Positions 44,538 through 54,053 of a stretch of 64,000 bases of DNA are shown here, one piece after another (the first letter of the stretch is position 1; each line of letters opens with the position of its first letter). The position numbers and the translations under genes were made by a program. The stretch comes from an uncultured Roseburia sp. (GTDB lineage: Bacteria; Bacillota; Clostridia; Lachnospirales; Lachnospiraceae). The notes beneath the pieces were generated by a model. That model did no database searches. It saw only the letters and a program-made list of their open reading frames with translations, and had not been told where the DNA came from. The stretch lies in NCBI GenBank assembly GCA_910584215.1, contig CAJTYI010000001.1:33036-97035 (forward strand), given 5' to 3'.

Positions 44538-46622
44538 ATGGTACAGACGGTGAGTATGCCGCTTTCCCTGCGGGATATCAGGGTGACGGATTCTTTTTGG
44601 AAAAGAGAGATGGAGCTGGTGCGGACAAGGGTAATCCCCTATCAGTGGGAGGCGCTAAACGACAGGGTGCCGGGCGCCGCGCCAAGCTTTTGTATGCGCA
44701 ATTACAGGCTCGCCGGGGCGCTCACGAAAGCCAGGAGAGAGGGCAGAGAGGACGGGCGGAAGCGGTATCCCGTTGATATCTTTGAGACACTGCCAAAGGA
44801 CATGGAACACATGGAGGACCGCTTTTACGGTTTTCTCTTTCAGGACAGCGATTTCGCCAAGTGGGTGGAGGCGGCGGCGTATGCCCTGACGCAGCATCCC
44901 GACGAGGAGCTTGAGCGGCTGGCGGACGGGGCGATTGACGTCGTGTGCGCCGCCCAGCAGGAGAGCGGCTATCTCGATACATTTTATATTATCAATGATA
45001 TGTCAAAGATTTTTACCAATCTTAGGGACAACCATGAACTCTATTGCTTCGGACATCTGACCGAGGCTGCGGTGGCGTATTATCAGGCGACCGGCAAGGA
45101 TAAACTGCTAAACGCTGCCAGGCGATATGCCGATTTTATTATTTCGCTGTTCGGGGACGGGGAGGGAAAGAAGAAGGGCTACCCGGGACATGAAATCGCG
45201 GAGATGGCGCTGGTGCGCCTGTACGAAGCGACCGGCGAGAAAAAGTATCTCGATCTGTGCGGTTTTTTCCTGGAGCAAAGAGGGGTGAGGCCGTACTATT
45301 TTGACGGTGAGCATCCCGAAGCGGTAGAACCGGGCAAGGAAGAGGAGCTGCGCTATCAGTATCATCAGGCGCATTTGCCTGTAAGGCTTCAAAAAGAGGC
45401 GGTCGGACATGCCGTGCGCGCGGTCTATCTCTATTCCGGTATGGCGGATATGGCGAGGCTTGCGGGCGATGCGGGGCTTTTTGCGGCCGTCCGGAGCCTG
45501 TGGAATGACATAACGGAGCGCAAGATGTACATAACGGGCGGTATCGGGGCGACGCACCTTGGGGAAGCGTTTTCTTTTGCATATGACCTGCCCAACGATA
45601 CTGCCTACGCCGAGACCTGTGCGTCGATCGGCCTGATCTTTTTTGCCCGAAGAATGTTGCAGATGGAAGCGGACAGCCGCTATGCGGATGTAATGGAGCG
45701 CGCGCTCTACAACGTCGTGCTTGGCGGCATGGCGCTGGACGGCGAGAGCTTTTTTTATGTCAATCCCCTAAAAGTCCTGCCAAGGGCGTGCCGGGAGGAT
45801 GCGCGCAAGTCTCATGTCAAGCCGGTGCGCCAGAAATGGTTTGGCTGTGCCTGCTGCCCGCCGAATATCGCGCGGCTTTTAAGTTCGCTTGCCTCGTACG
45901 CCTACGGCGTCGGGGAAGGAGCGTTATTTGTCCATCTGTATCTGGGCGGAGAGATCAATTTTCATGTGGGCGAAAAGCAGATCACATTTACGGTCACATC
46001 AAAGATGCCGTGGAGCGGCGCCGTATCCATTGGGGCAGAGACCGTGGAGCCGACAGATGCCGTGCTCGCGCTGCGCATACCGGACTGGTGCGGCAGTTAT
46101 GCCATAAACGGCAGAGAGAATCATCAGAGAGCCGGAGAGGCCGACACGGGTACTTTTGACGCGGCATCTGCCCTGGTAAAAGACGGCTATCTTTATCTGA
46201 GGAAAACGTGGCGGTCGGGAGATAAGCTGGAGATTCATTTTTCGATGCCGGTGCGTCTGATACAGGCCAACGGGCAGGTGGAGGAGGATGAGGGGTGTGT
46301 CGCAGTCACCAGAGGTCCTCTCGTATACTGTATGGAGGAGGCGGACAACGGGCGCGGCCTTGCCGGATTGTCGCTCGATGCAGCGGAAGAGGCGGCGTTA
46401 AAAGAGGCGGTGGTCTGCCGGGCAGGAGGCATTGATCATGTCGTCGCCCAGATTACGATGAACGGCAGACGGCGGATAGAACCTGCGGGTGCAAACGGAC
46501 TGTACCGTACCTTTGCACCACCGGTCTACGAGGAGACGACACTCACTTTTGTGCCGTACTATACATGGGCAAACCGCGGCGAGGGAGAAATGCAAATCTG
46601 GACGCGGTATTATATGGCATAA
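44538..46622 (+). CDS. GH127 beta-L-arabinofuranosidase (DUF1680)
   Basis: A 694-residue GH127-type glycoside hydrolase, which cleaves beta-L-arabinofuranose units as found in plant hydroxyproline-rich glycoproteins. Visible features: MYITGGIGATHLGEAF, then AYAETCASIGL, where E and C match zinc ligands, and WFGCACCPPNIARLL, where C-x-C-C holds the nucleophile Cys and zinc ligands. A C-terminal beta-sandwich follows. No signal peptide. It has an AGGGAGG ribosome site. With the GH36 enzyme upstream it points to use of plant glycans. Confidence 0.92.
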   Translation: MVQTVSMPLSLRDIRVTDSFWKREMELVRTRVIPYQWEALNDRVPGAAPSFCMRNYRLAGALTKARREGREDGRKRYPVDIFETLPKDMEHMEDRFYGFLFQDSDFAKWVEAAAYALTQHPDEELERLADGAIDVVCAAQQESGYLDTFYIINDMSKIFTNLRDNHELYCFGHLTEAAVAYYQATGKDKLLNAARRYADFIISLFGDGEGKKKGYPGHEIAEMALVRLYEATGEKKYLDLCGFFLEQRGVRPYYFDGEHPEAVEPGKEEELRYQYHQAHLPVRLQKEAVGHAVRAVYLYSGMADMARLAGDAGLFAAVRSLWNDITERKMYITGGIGATHLGEAFSFAYDLPNDTAYAETCASIGLIFFARRMLQMEADSRYADVMERALYNVVLGGMALDGESFFYVNPLKVLPRACREDARKSHVKPVRQKWFGCACCPPNIARLLSSLASYAYGVGEGALFVHLYLGGEINFHVGEKQITFTVTSKMPWSGAVSIGAETVEPTDAVLALRIPDWCGSYAINGRENHQRAGEADTGTFDAASALVKDGYLYLRKTWRSGDKLEIHFSMPVRLIQANGQVEEDEGCVAVTRGPLVYCMEEADNGRGLAGLSLDAAEEAALKEAVVCRAGGIDHVVAQITMNGRRRIEPAGANGLYRTFAPPVYEETTLTFVPYYTWANRGEGEMQIWTRYYMA

Positions 46623-46669
46623 TGGATTTTTGGGGAAGTGTTGGTACAGCTTTGGAGCACAAGAATAAT

Positions 46670-46698
46670 TTGCAATTATAGGAACATAGTGTTATAAT
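46670..46698 (+). promoter_or_regulatory. Promoter for the chemosensory locus
   Basis: TTGCAA (46670-46675), 17-base spacer, TATAAT (46693-46698). An identical pair of hexamers with the same spacing lies at 48383-48411. Confidence 0.75.
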
Positions 46699-46755
46699 TT
46701 ATTAGATATGGAAAAAGGGATTTTGCCTTGATAGAACGCAGCGGCAAAAGGGGCG

Positions 46756-48369
46756 ATGAGCAAGAACGAGGATTTCCCAAAAAAGGGAGGAGCTGCCGTA
46801 TTGGAACGTTATCATTATAGAGAAGAGATATTTTTTGTAGATCACAGTGACAGTGAATTTTTGGAAGAAAATAATAATAAAGTGATTGAATTGCTGAACA
46901 ACAACAGCGCTGTCGGCGTGGTGGGAGGTTTTTACGATGAGGGCTACCCGCTTTATTTTATCAGTCAGTTTGCGCTAAAGAGTCTGGGCTATACGTTTGA
47001 TGAGTTTATGCAGATAACGGAAGGCAAGTTTATCGAGGCTGTCTGCCCGGAGGACCGGAATTTTTATTGTGCAGGGATGGGCGAGGAAGGCGAGAGTGTG
47101 CGTGAATACCGCATGCAGCATAAAAACGGGGAAAATATTTGGATTGGAGAGGTGCGGATGGAGTCTGTCGCGGCGGACGGGAGGAGGCTCTGGCTCAGTT
47201 CCATCCGGGTGGTACATAATGAACATCTTGCGAGGCGCGAGTTTATCTCGACGATATCCCACGATATACGGACGCCGCTCAACGCCATTATCGGTATGGC
47301 CAAGCTGGCGATTATCAACACCCATTCACCAGAGCGTCAGCAGGAGTATTTGAATCATGTCATCAAGTCCGGTTATCATCTGCTCAATCAGATCGGCCAG
47401 GTGCTTGATATGAACAGTATCGAGACAGGCGTCATGCATCTCGAGGACAAACCGTTTCACTTAAAGCGCTTTGTGGGTGAGATCGAGAAGATGTTTTTGC
47501 AGGAACTGACGAGCAGAAAACAGCGCCTTAAGGTTCGCTATGAGAACGTTGTACATGAAAATCTGCTGGGAGACAAAATGAACCTGCAGAAAGTATTTAT
47601 CAATCTGTTGGCAAATGCGTCTAAGTATTCGGCGGACGGGCAGGAGATTGAGCTGGTGATTATTGAGTCACCGCTGCAGCAGGAAGAATACGCCAGTTTT
47701 GAGATTCGCTTTATTGACCACGGAGTCGGCATCGCGCGCAATATGGTAGAGCATATCTTTGAGCCGTTTGAGCGGATTGAGGACAGCAGGACTACCGGCG
47801 ATATTCCGCATATCGGTCTGGGGCTTGCGCTCACGAGAAAGATCGTTTCGATGATGGGCGGCAAGTTAAGCGTTAAGAGCAGGCTGCACGAGGGTTCCTG
47901 CTTTATGTTAGTACAGAAGTTTAAGATACAGGAGGATAACCACACGCAGGGAAAGGTGCTGGCTGTAGACGATCTTACAGGCATGCGCGTTTTAGTGGTG
48001 GAGGATAATGAGTTAAACCAGGAGATCATGGCGGAACTGCTCGGCATAGAAAATGTGGAGACGGAGATCGCAGCCAACGGCCTGATGGCCGTGCAGATGT
48101 TTCAAGGACATGAGAAAGGCTATTATGATGCGGTTCTCATGGATATTCATATGCCGGTGATGGACGGGTATGATGCGGCCAACCTGATACGCTCTACGGT
48201 GGATTTGGGCGGGGAAGATATTCCGATTATTGCCGTCACGACAGACGCGATGCCCGAAGATGTGGAGCAGGAGCTCCGCTATGGTATGAACGGCCATATG
48301 TCAAAGCCGATTAATTTTGAAGAATTAAAGGCGATCCTGTCCTTTTGGAAAAATAAAAGATACTCGTAG
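46756..48369 (+). CDS. PAS-domain hybrid histidine kinase with receiver
   Basis: A 537-residue cytosolic kinase. A PAS-like sensor occupies residues about 45-155 (FISQFALKSLGYTFDEFMQI), followed by the dimerisation helix with H169 in STISHDIRTPLNAI, the ATPase with GDKMNLQKVFINLLANASK and HIGLGLALTRKIV, then a C-terminal receiver (about 412-535) whose acceptor is in AVLMDIHMPVMDGY. Lacks membrane helices. Start at 46756 has AAAAGGGG upstream; a TTG at 46801 after GGGAGG is an alternative. It opens the locus and should feed the Hpt protein after it. Confidence 0.9.
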   Translation: MSKNEDFPKKGGAAVLERYHYREEIFFVDHSDSEFLEENNNKVIELLNNNSAVGVVGGFYDEGYPLYFISQFALKSLGYTFDEFMQITEGKFIEAVCPEDRNFYCAGMGEEGESVREYRMQHKNGENIWIGEVRMESVAADGRRLWLSSIRVVHNEHLARREFISTISHDIRTPLNAIIGMAKLAIINTHSPERQQEYLNHVIKSGYHLLNQIGQVLDMNSIETGVMHLEDKPFHLKRFVGEIEKMFLQELTSRKQRLKVRYENVVHENLLGDKMNLQKVFINLLANASKYSADGQEIELVIIESPLQQEEYASFEIRFIDHGVGIARNMVEHIFEPFERIEDSRTTGDIPHIGLGLALTRKIVSMMGGKLSVKSRLHEGSCFMLVQKFKIQEDNHTQGKVLAVDDLTGMRVLVVEDNELNQEIMAELLGIENVETEIAANGLMAVQMFQGHEKGYYDAVLMDIHMPVMDGYDAANLIRSTVDLGGEDIPIIAVTTDAMPEDVEQELRYGMNGHMSKPINFEELKAILSFWKNKRYS

Positions 48370-48382
48370 TTACGACAATCAC

Positions 48383-48411
48383 TTGCAAATTTCTTCTACA
48401 TTTATTATAAT
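48383..48411 (+). promoter_or_regulatory. Second promoter in the locus, before the Hpt gene
   Basis: TTGCAA (48383-48388), 17-base spacer, TATAAT (48406-48411), same hexamers as at 46670. A further TATAAT at 48442 has no good -35. The leader to the next start codon is about 225 bases. Confidence 0.75.
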
Positions 48412-48539
48412 ATAACTTGTTATGTGTACACAAAAGGACAGTATAATAAACTACATTTATTCATATTTCATAGTGTAACATCAATATATTGGGGGTAAGT
48501 TGAACAATCAGTTTGGTATCTGATTTGATCAACCGGCAG

Positions 48540-48634
48540 TTTGAGTCAGAGCCTCAAATATGCCCTGATTGCAGATGAGAAATCGCATGTGCAGATTCCT
48601 CGTCGCGTTGTCATCGCAGCAAGCTGCTCTGACA
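48540..48634 (+). promoter_or_regulatory. Structured leader before the Hpt gene
   Basis: Two hairpins: TTTGAG/CTCAAA (48540-48558) and a nested TGTCA/TGACA with GCAG/CTGC inside (48609-48634). The second ends two bases before the ribosome site GGAGGG. No known riboswitch class recognised. The placement suggests translational control of the Hpt gene. Confidence 0.4.
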
Positions 48635-48646
48635 TGGAGGGACAAA

Positions 48647-49021
48647 ATGGAAGAAAGCTTAAAGCAAGAATTAATCGGTTATGGGATTGACCTGGAGATG
48701 GCGATCTATCGTTTCCTGGGAAATGAGGCCATGTATGAGGAATTTCTGCGCGATTTTATGGAAGATGAGAATTATTTTGGACTCTTGGAGGCGGTACCGC
48801 AGAAAGAGTACGAAAAAGCTTTTCGCCATGCCCACACGTTAAAAGGCGTTGCGGCAAATCTTGGCATAGACAGTGTGCAGGATGACGCTGAACAGATTAC
48901 GGAAGCACTGCGGGGTAAAAAACCGGAGGAAGTAGACGGCGCTGCTTTAGACGATTGGTTAAGGAGATTAGAGCAACATTATGCTGGTCTGCGGGAAATT
49001 TTGGAAAAGTACGCAGTGTAG
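48647..49021 (+). CDS. Stand-alone histidine phosphotransfer (Hpt) protein
   Basis: A 124-residue Hpt domain protein that carries a phosphate between receivers in a multistep relay. The active His is H63 in RHAHTLKGVAANLG, in a four-helix bundle. The start at 48647 follows GGAGGG; the in-frame upstream extension from 48569 lies in the structured leader and is not needed. It should link the receiver of the first hybrid kinase to other receivers in the locus. Confidence 0.92.
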   Translation: MEESLKQELIGYGIDLEMAIYRFLGNEAMYEEFLRDFMEDENYFGLLEAVPQKEYEKAFRHAHTLKGVAANLGIDSVQDDAEQITEALRGKKPEEVDGAALDDWLRRLEQHYAGLREILEKYAV

Positions 49022-49108
49022 AAAAGTGACGAAGCAGAGACGTTTGGTTGCTTTTCTTTTTGTTCAATGATTATAGATTCGATCACACGAGACAGAAAGA
49101 GGACACAG

Positions 49109-50557
49109 ATGGAATGGAAAAGATTGTATAGGTATTTGGATGAAGACGCGCTGGAGATGGTGTTTATATTCGATGAGAGCGGTAAGATTACTTATGCAAA
49201 CAGGACGGCGAAGCAGTTGCTGGAGTACGGCGACGAGCTCCCGGGAAAGTACATATACCACATTTTCCACAATGTATTTGCGCAGACGGACCAGGGATTT
49301 TCCACAGAGTTTCAGATTGACGGCAGCGTGCAGGATATCATGGCTTACCGCAAAAATTTGACCTGTTTTCCGGCGAGCGCAAAGATCATCAAAACGGAGG
49401 ATTCGCCGATTTGCTACCTGTGCATGGCAAATGATGTCTCCAAACAGAATTTTTTGGAGAAGCAGGTCAACCAGGTGGAGCATGAGGCGGAGGATGCCAT
49501 GAAAGTCAAAAATGAGTTCGTGGCAAACGTTACGCATGAGCTGCGCACCCCAGTCAACGGGATTCTCGGAAATACCAAGGAGCTGCTAGAGAGGGAGCAG
49601 TCGGAGGATAAGTTGAAAATACTGCGGCTGATTGAGCGCGGCTGCCGTGATATGAATTCCATTATCAACAATATATTGGATTTCTCGAAGCTGGAAGCCG
49701 GGAAGTTCACGCTGGAACTGCGGAAGTTTGAGTTCCGCACTATGATCGATTATGTAAAAGCAAACCACAGCAATAAGATCACCGAAAAAGGATTAGAGTT
49801 TTTTGTAACGATATCGCCGGAGGTACCCCAGTTTATGATCGGCGATGAACTGCGCATCGTACAGGTCCTAAACAATCTGCTCTCCAATGCCACGAAGTTT
49901 ACGGCGGTCGGGAAGATTGTATTGGAGATTGTAAAAACGGCGCAGGTGGGCAACCGGGCGGAATTGTTTTTCCTGGTGATCGATACCGGTATCGGCATTG
50001 ACAAATCCCAACAGGATAAGCTTTTTAAAAGTTTTTCCCAGGTCGACGCTTCGATTTCCAGAAAGTACGGCGGTACGGGTCTGGGTTTAAATATATCCAA
50101 GCAGCTGGTAGAGCTGATGGGGGGGTCTATCACTGTGCAGAGCGAGCTGAATAAGGGAACGATGTTTTCGTTTTCGATTTGGCTGGAGCTGCCGGAGGAC
50201 GAACTGCATGAGCAGACTGCAAACAATGATATTTTTTCTGTGTTTGAGCGCGCAAAGAGCATACAAAATAACGATGAGGGCGCGGATGGCGTTCACCAGT
50301 TTGGCTCTGAGAAAAATATAGAAGAGCGCGAAAAGATTATGGCGAAGCTAATCCTTGCCGTTGAGATGGGCAACTGGGAAAAGGCAGAGATGTTTATGGA
50401 CACGATGAAGCAGTTGACGGAGGAGGCGCCGCGGGAAGTAAAGACCGCGACTTTAAAGCTTCGGATGGCAGTACAAAAGGAAAACTACGACAAGACAGTG
50501 GCTGCCTATGAGGCATTGGAAGCGTTGTTTCACACAATAACGGAGGGTGGCATATGA
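49109..50557 (+). CDS. PAS-domain sensor histidine kinase
   Basis: A 482-residue cytosolic kinase with an N-terminal PAS domain (residues about 12-110, VFIFDESGKITYANRTAKQLL), H143 in NVTHELRTPVNGI and an ATPase with QVLNNLLSNATKF, DTGIGIDKS and YGGTGLGLNISKQL. The C-terminal 110 residues are helical without a receiver. The start at 49109 has AAAGAGG upstream at good spacing. It overlaps the next gene by four bases (ATGA), so it is paired with that response regulator. Confidence 0.92.
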   Translation: MEWKRLYRYLDEDALEMVFIFDESGKITYANRTAKQLLEYGDELPGKYIYHIFHNVFAQTDQGFSTEFQIDGSVQDIMAYRKNLTCFPASAKIIKTEDSPICYLCMANDVSKQNFLEKQVNQVEHEAEDAMKVKNEFVANVTHELRTPVNGILGNTKELLEREQSEDKLKILRLIERGCRDMNSIINNILDFSKLEAGKFTLELRKFEFRTMIDYVKANHSNKITEKGLEFFVTISPEVPQFMIGDELRIVQVLNNLLSNATKFTAVGKIVLEIVKTAQVGNRAELFFLVIDTGIGIDKSQQDKLFKSFSQVDASISRKYGGTGLGLNISKQLVELMGGSITVQSELNKGTMFSFSIWLELPEDELHEQTANNDIFSVFERAKSIQNNDEGADGVHQFGSEKNIEEREKIMAKLILAVEMGNWEKAEMFMDTMKQLTEEAPREVKTATLKLRMAVQKENYDKTVAAYEALEALFHTITEGGI

Positions 50558-51627
50558 ATCAGGACAATATTATGACAGATGTACCACGCATCCTGATCGT
50601 GGACGATGTCAAGGCAAACCGTTTTGTACTTAAAAATATAATTGCCGACATGGGTTTTGAGCCCGTGCTGGCGGAAAACGGCGTGCAGGCGTTAAAGCTG
50701 CAGCCGGTGTGTAATCCGCAGTTGATCTTGCTCGATATCTCCATGCCGGAGATGGACGGCTATGAGTTTTGCAGTATCATGAAGAATAACCCGGCCACTA
50801 GAGATATTCCGATTATTTTTATATCGGCGTTTGACGAGCCGCAGGATATCATCAAGGGATTTAATCTGGGCGGGGAGGACTATATCACAAAGCCGTTTAT
50901 TCCCGAGGTGGTAAAGGCGCGCGTCGGCGTTCACCTGAAGCTTTCCGAGGCCAACAAGGCCATGATGGAGAATAACCGCAGGCTGCAGGCGTTAATCAGT
51001 GAGCAGTTAAAACAGATCGAGCAGGAGAAGAAAAACGTGTTGTATGCGCTCGCACATGTGGCGAGGGAAAACTCCTGCTATGAGGACGGCCATATGGAGC
51101 GTCTGAGCTATAACTGCAAAATATTGTCACAGGCAATGCAGCTTTCCCCTTTATATGAACACATTATATCCGATACATATATAGAGACGATCGAGCTGGC
51201 GGCGCCTCTTTGTGATGTCGGCAATGTGGCGATTCCGATGGAGATTTTGATGAAAGATGACCAGCTTGACAAAGAAGAGCGGGAGATGATGAAGAAGCAT
51301 ACGCTGATCGGCTCTAAACTGCTCAAAGACATTCGGACTTCTGGCGATTACAATGATTTTATTCAGATGTCTGTGGATGTGGCCTACTATCATCATGAGA
51401 ACTGGGACGGCAGCGGTTATCCCTGTGGTCTGGCGGGGAATGATATTCCGCTGTCTGCGCAGATTGTGGCGCTTGTGAGCTGTTACTGCGCGCTGACAGA
51501 GAAGCGCAATTATCGGGAGGCGTACAGCAGAACGGATGCGCTCGCGGAGCTCGAGCGCGAGGCAGGCATAAAATTTAATCCTGACATATTCAAAATTTAC
51601 AGCAAAATATCAAGACAGCTGCATTAG
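50554..51627 (+). CDS. Response regulator with degenerate HD-GYP output domain
   Basis: A 357-residue response regulator. The receiver (residues about 10-130) has LIVDD, acceptor in LILLDISMPEMDGY and TKPF. The output domain resembles HD-GYP c-di-GMP phosphodiesterases: HMERLS, PLCDVGNVAIPMEIL, KKHTLIG, HHENWDGSGYP. But the HD pair has become C-D (LCDVGN instead of LHDIGK) and the last metal Asp is missing (SCYCALT instead of D-x-YDALT). So catalysis is doubtful, and it may act as a scaffold or binder. It overlaps its kinase by four bases. Confidence 0.85.
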   Translation: MNQDNIMTDVPRILIVDDVKANRFVLKNIIADMGFEPVLAENGVQALKLQPVCNPQLILLDISMPEMDGYEFCSIMKNNPATRDIPIIFISAFDEPQDIIKGFNLGGEDYITKPFIPEVVKARVGVHLKLSEANKAMMENNRRLQALISEQLKQIEQEKKNVLYALAHVARENSCYEDGHMERLSYNCKILSQAMQLSPLYEHIISDTYIETIELAAPLCDVGNVAIPMEILMKDDQLDKEEREMMKKHTLIGSKLLKDIRTSGDYNDFIQMSVDVAYYHHENWDGSGYPCGLAGNDIPLSAQIVALVSCYCALTEKRNYREAYSRTDALAELEREAGIKFNPDIFKIYSKISRQLH

Positions 51628-51695
51628 CGCGACAAGCGGATCGTATGGAGAATGCATGGGACAGCGTGGGGGCAGCATAAAATTAAGAGGTAAAT

Positions 51696-52505
51696 ATGAG
51701 GCTATCAGATAATGAATTTCAAAGGATTTACAAATTTTTAAAAGCCAGATACGGCATTGATTTGAGCAGAAAAAAAGAGATTGTCAACGGAAGACTCGGA
51801 AATTATATACGCAACGGCGGCTGGAGAAGCTACAGTGATTATATGGATGCCGTGGAGGCGGACAGATCGGAGAAACTGGAAAAAGAACTGGTGAATCTTC
51901 TGACGACAAACCACACATACTTTATGAGAGAGTCGGAACATTTTGATTTTTTGCGGAAAGAGGTGCTTCCGTGGCTGAAAGAAAAGGAGGCGCGGAAAAA
52001 AGACCTGTGTATCTGGTGCGGCGCTTCCTCGAGCGGGGAGGAGCCGTATACGCTCGCGATGCTGATGAAAGAGTTTTTTGGGCTGGAACACAAGGATTGG
52101 GATACGAAAATTCTTGCCACTGATATTTCCACCGAGGTATTGCAGCAGGCGATCGCTGGCATTTATACAAAAGAGCAGGTGGCGCCGCTGCCGGCGCAGT
52201 GGAAACGGCGTTTTTTCCAGGAGCTTCCGGGTGGAGAACAGTACCAGGTGACTGCAGAGCTGAAAAAAGAAGTGATTTACCGCAAGTTTAATCTGATGGA
52301 ACCTTTCCCATTTAAGAGAAAAATGCATGTGATATTTATGCGCAATGTGATGATTTATTTTGATGATGTGACGAAAAAACAGTTGATTCAAAAAGTGTAC
52401 AATGTGCTGGAACCGGGCGGATATCTGTTTTTGGGACAGACGGAGACAATGGACCGAAGCAATGTGCCGTTTCAGTTGATTCAGCCTTCTATATTTAGGA
52501 AGTAG
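51696..52505 (+). CDS. cheR: Chemoreceptor glutamate methyltransferase CheR
   Basis: It methylates glutamates on chemoreceptors with S-adenosylmethionine. The 269-residue protein has the N-terminal helical domain and a Rossmann methyltransferase core with CIWCGASSSGEEPYTLAM (SAM-binding), KILATDIST, FRNV replaced by FMRNVMIYFD, and LGQTETM near the end. The context with CheB, CheA, CheW and an MCP confirms the role. Confidence 0.96.
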   Translation: MRLSDNEFQRIYKFLKARYGIDLSRKKEIVNGRLGNYIRNGGWRSYSDYMDAVEADRSEKLEKELVNLLTTNHTYFMRESEHFDFLRKEVLPWLKEKEARKKDLCIWCGASSSGEEPYTLAMLMKEFFGLEHKDWDTKILATDISTEVLQQAIAGIYTKEQVAPLPAQWKRRFFQELPGGEQYQVTAELKKEVIYRKFNLMEPFPFKRKMHVIFMRNVMIYFDDVTKKQLIQKVYNVLEPGGYLFLGQTETMDRSNVPFQLIQPSIFRK

Positions 52506-52523
52506 GAAAGAAAGCAGGTAGGT

Positions 52524-53549
52524 ATGAAGCAGATAAGAGTATTGGTTGTAGAGGATTCGCTGGTTTTTCGGGAGCTGCTTGTCTCAAATCTGAATAATGA
52601 CCCGGCGTTAAATGTCGTGGCTGCCGTGCGGGACCCCTATGAGGCAAGGGATGCGATCCTGGCATACGAGCCTGATGTCATGACATTGGACATTGAGCTG
52701 CCAAGGATGGGGGGCATCGAATTTTTGCGAAAATTGATGCCGCAGTATCCGCTTCCTGTGGTTATGATCAGCTCGCTCAGCGACAAAGTGTTTGATGCGC
52801 TGGCCGCGGGGGCCGTTGATTTTGTCGCCAAACCGAATACGTCGGATCGGGCGCAGATCGAAAACTTTATCAATTCAGAGCTGCCCGTCAAACTAAAGAT
52901 CGCGTCTACGGCCAAGATTGGCAACATCAAAAAGAGCATACTCACGGCAGAGCGGCCAGGTGACGCCGGAGGTGGAAAGATCGTGGCGATCGGGGCTTCG
53001 ACGGGTGGAACGGAGGCGATCGCCGAGGTAGTCAAAGAGTTTGGCACCGACATTCCGGGCACCGTCATTGTACAGCATATGCCGGCAGGGTTTACGGAGA
53101 TGTATGCGAGGAGGCTTAATGACCAGTGCCGCGTCAAAGTAAAAGAAGCGAGAAACGGGGACCGGGTGCACGGCGGGGAAGTTTTGATCGCTCCCGGAGG
53201 CGACGCGCAGATGCGGTTGATTAAGGCGAACGGAGTCTATCAGGTAGATATTCGCAAAGGACCAAAAGTAAACGGGCACTGTCCTTCGGTGGATGTGTTG
53301 TTTGATTCGGTTGCGAGTGTCGCGGGAGCCAATGCAATTGGAGTGATTTTGACCGGTATGGGCGGCGACGGGGCCAAGGGACTGCTCGCCATGAGGAAAG
53401 CGGGCGCTCTGACGATCGGTCAGGATGAATCGACCTGTATCGTGTACGGTATGCCCAAGGTTGCCCATGATATCGGAGCGGTGCAGTATCAGGAAAAACT
53501 GCACGATATCGCAAAGAAGGTCTATCATTTATTGGGCAAAGTCAAGTAG
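52524..53549 (+). CDS. cheB: Chemotaxis response regulator, glutamate methylesterase CheB
   Basis: It removes methyl groups from chemoreceptors when phosphorylated by CheA. The 341-residue protein has a receiver (VVEDSLVFRELL, acceptor in TLDIELPRMGG, AKPNT) followed by the esterase with the Ser nucleophile in IGASTGGTEAI, the His in VQHMPAGFTE and the Asp in TGMGGDGAKG. Spacing of 18 bases after cheR. All catalytic residues are present. Confidence 0.96.
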   Translation: MKQIRVLVVEDSLVFRELLVSNLNNDPALNVVAAVRDPYEARDAILAYEPDVMTLDIELPRMGGIEFLRKLMPQYPLPVVMISSLSDKVFDALAAGAVDFVAKPNTSDRAQIENFINSELPVKLKIASTAKIGNIKKSILTAERPGDAGGGKIVAIGASTGGTEAIAEVVKEFGTDIPGTVIVQHMPAGFTEMYARRLNDQCRVKVKEARNGDRVHGGEVLIAPGGDAQMRLIKANGVYQVDIRKGPKVNGHCPSVDVLFDSVASVAGANAIGVILTGMGGDGAKGLLAMRKAGALTIGQDESTCIVYGMPKVAHDIGAVQYQEKLHDIAKKVYHLLGKVK

Positions 53550-53598
53550 TGGTAGTAAGATCAAAAAATAAGATCAACATAATAAGGAGGATTTTGGT

Positions 53599-53991
53599 AT
53601 GCGTATTTTATTGGCAGAGGACGATTTTGTCACCAGAAAGTTTATGATGAACTTTTTATCCAAATACGGTGAGTGTGATGTGACCGTGGACGGTATGGAG
53701 GCAGTGGATGCATTTATGATGGCGCTGGAGGAGGATGAACCTTACGATCTCGTCTGTCTGGATGTTATGATGCCGGTGATGGACGGTTATCAGGCGCTGG
53801 TCGGCATCCGCAATTTGGAGAAAGAACGCAACGTGCCGGATGACAAGGCGGTGAAAGTGATTATGGCGACCGCGTTAAACGAAGAAAAAAATGTAAAGAT
53901 GGCATTTGATCTCGGATGTACAATTTATTCTGGAAAGCCGATTGACCAGGAGCGTTTTGACCAGGCGCTGAAAAAACTGGGACTTGCATAA
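53599..53991 (+). CDS. cheY: CheY-like receiver protein
   Basis: A 130-residue single receiver between cheB and cheA. It has the acidic pair EDD near the start, acceptor in LVCLDVMMPVMDGY, the Thr/Ala switch MATALNEE and the Lys in YSGKPID. As a phosphate acceptor for CheA it may be either an output messenger or a phosphate sink. There are no flagellar switch genes in view, so the target is unknown. AAGGAGG ribosome site. Confidence 0.92.
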   Translation: MRILLAEDDFVTRKFMMNFLSKYGECDVTVDGMEAVDAFMMALEEDEPYDLVCLDVMMPVMDGYQALVGIRNLEKERNVPDDKAVKVIMATALNEEKNVKMAFDLGCTIYSGKPIDQERFDQALKKLGLA

Positions 53992-54053
53992 ACAGGGCAT
54001 TTCAGTGTATAATGAAATGACGCATAAGATTGTAGCGAAAGAAGGAGAAAAAT

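Noticed and set aside
48540..48634. Possible c-di-GMP riboswitch before the Hpt gene
   Set aside because: Neither the type I nor the type II c-di-GMP aptamer core could be found; only generic hairpins are present.
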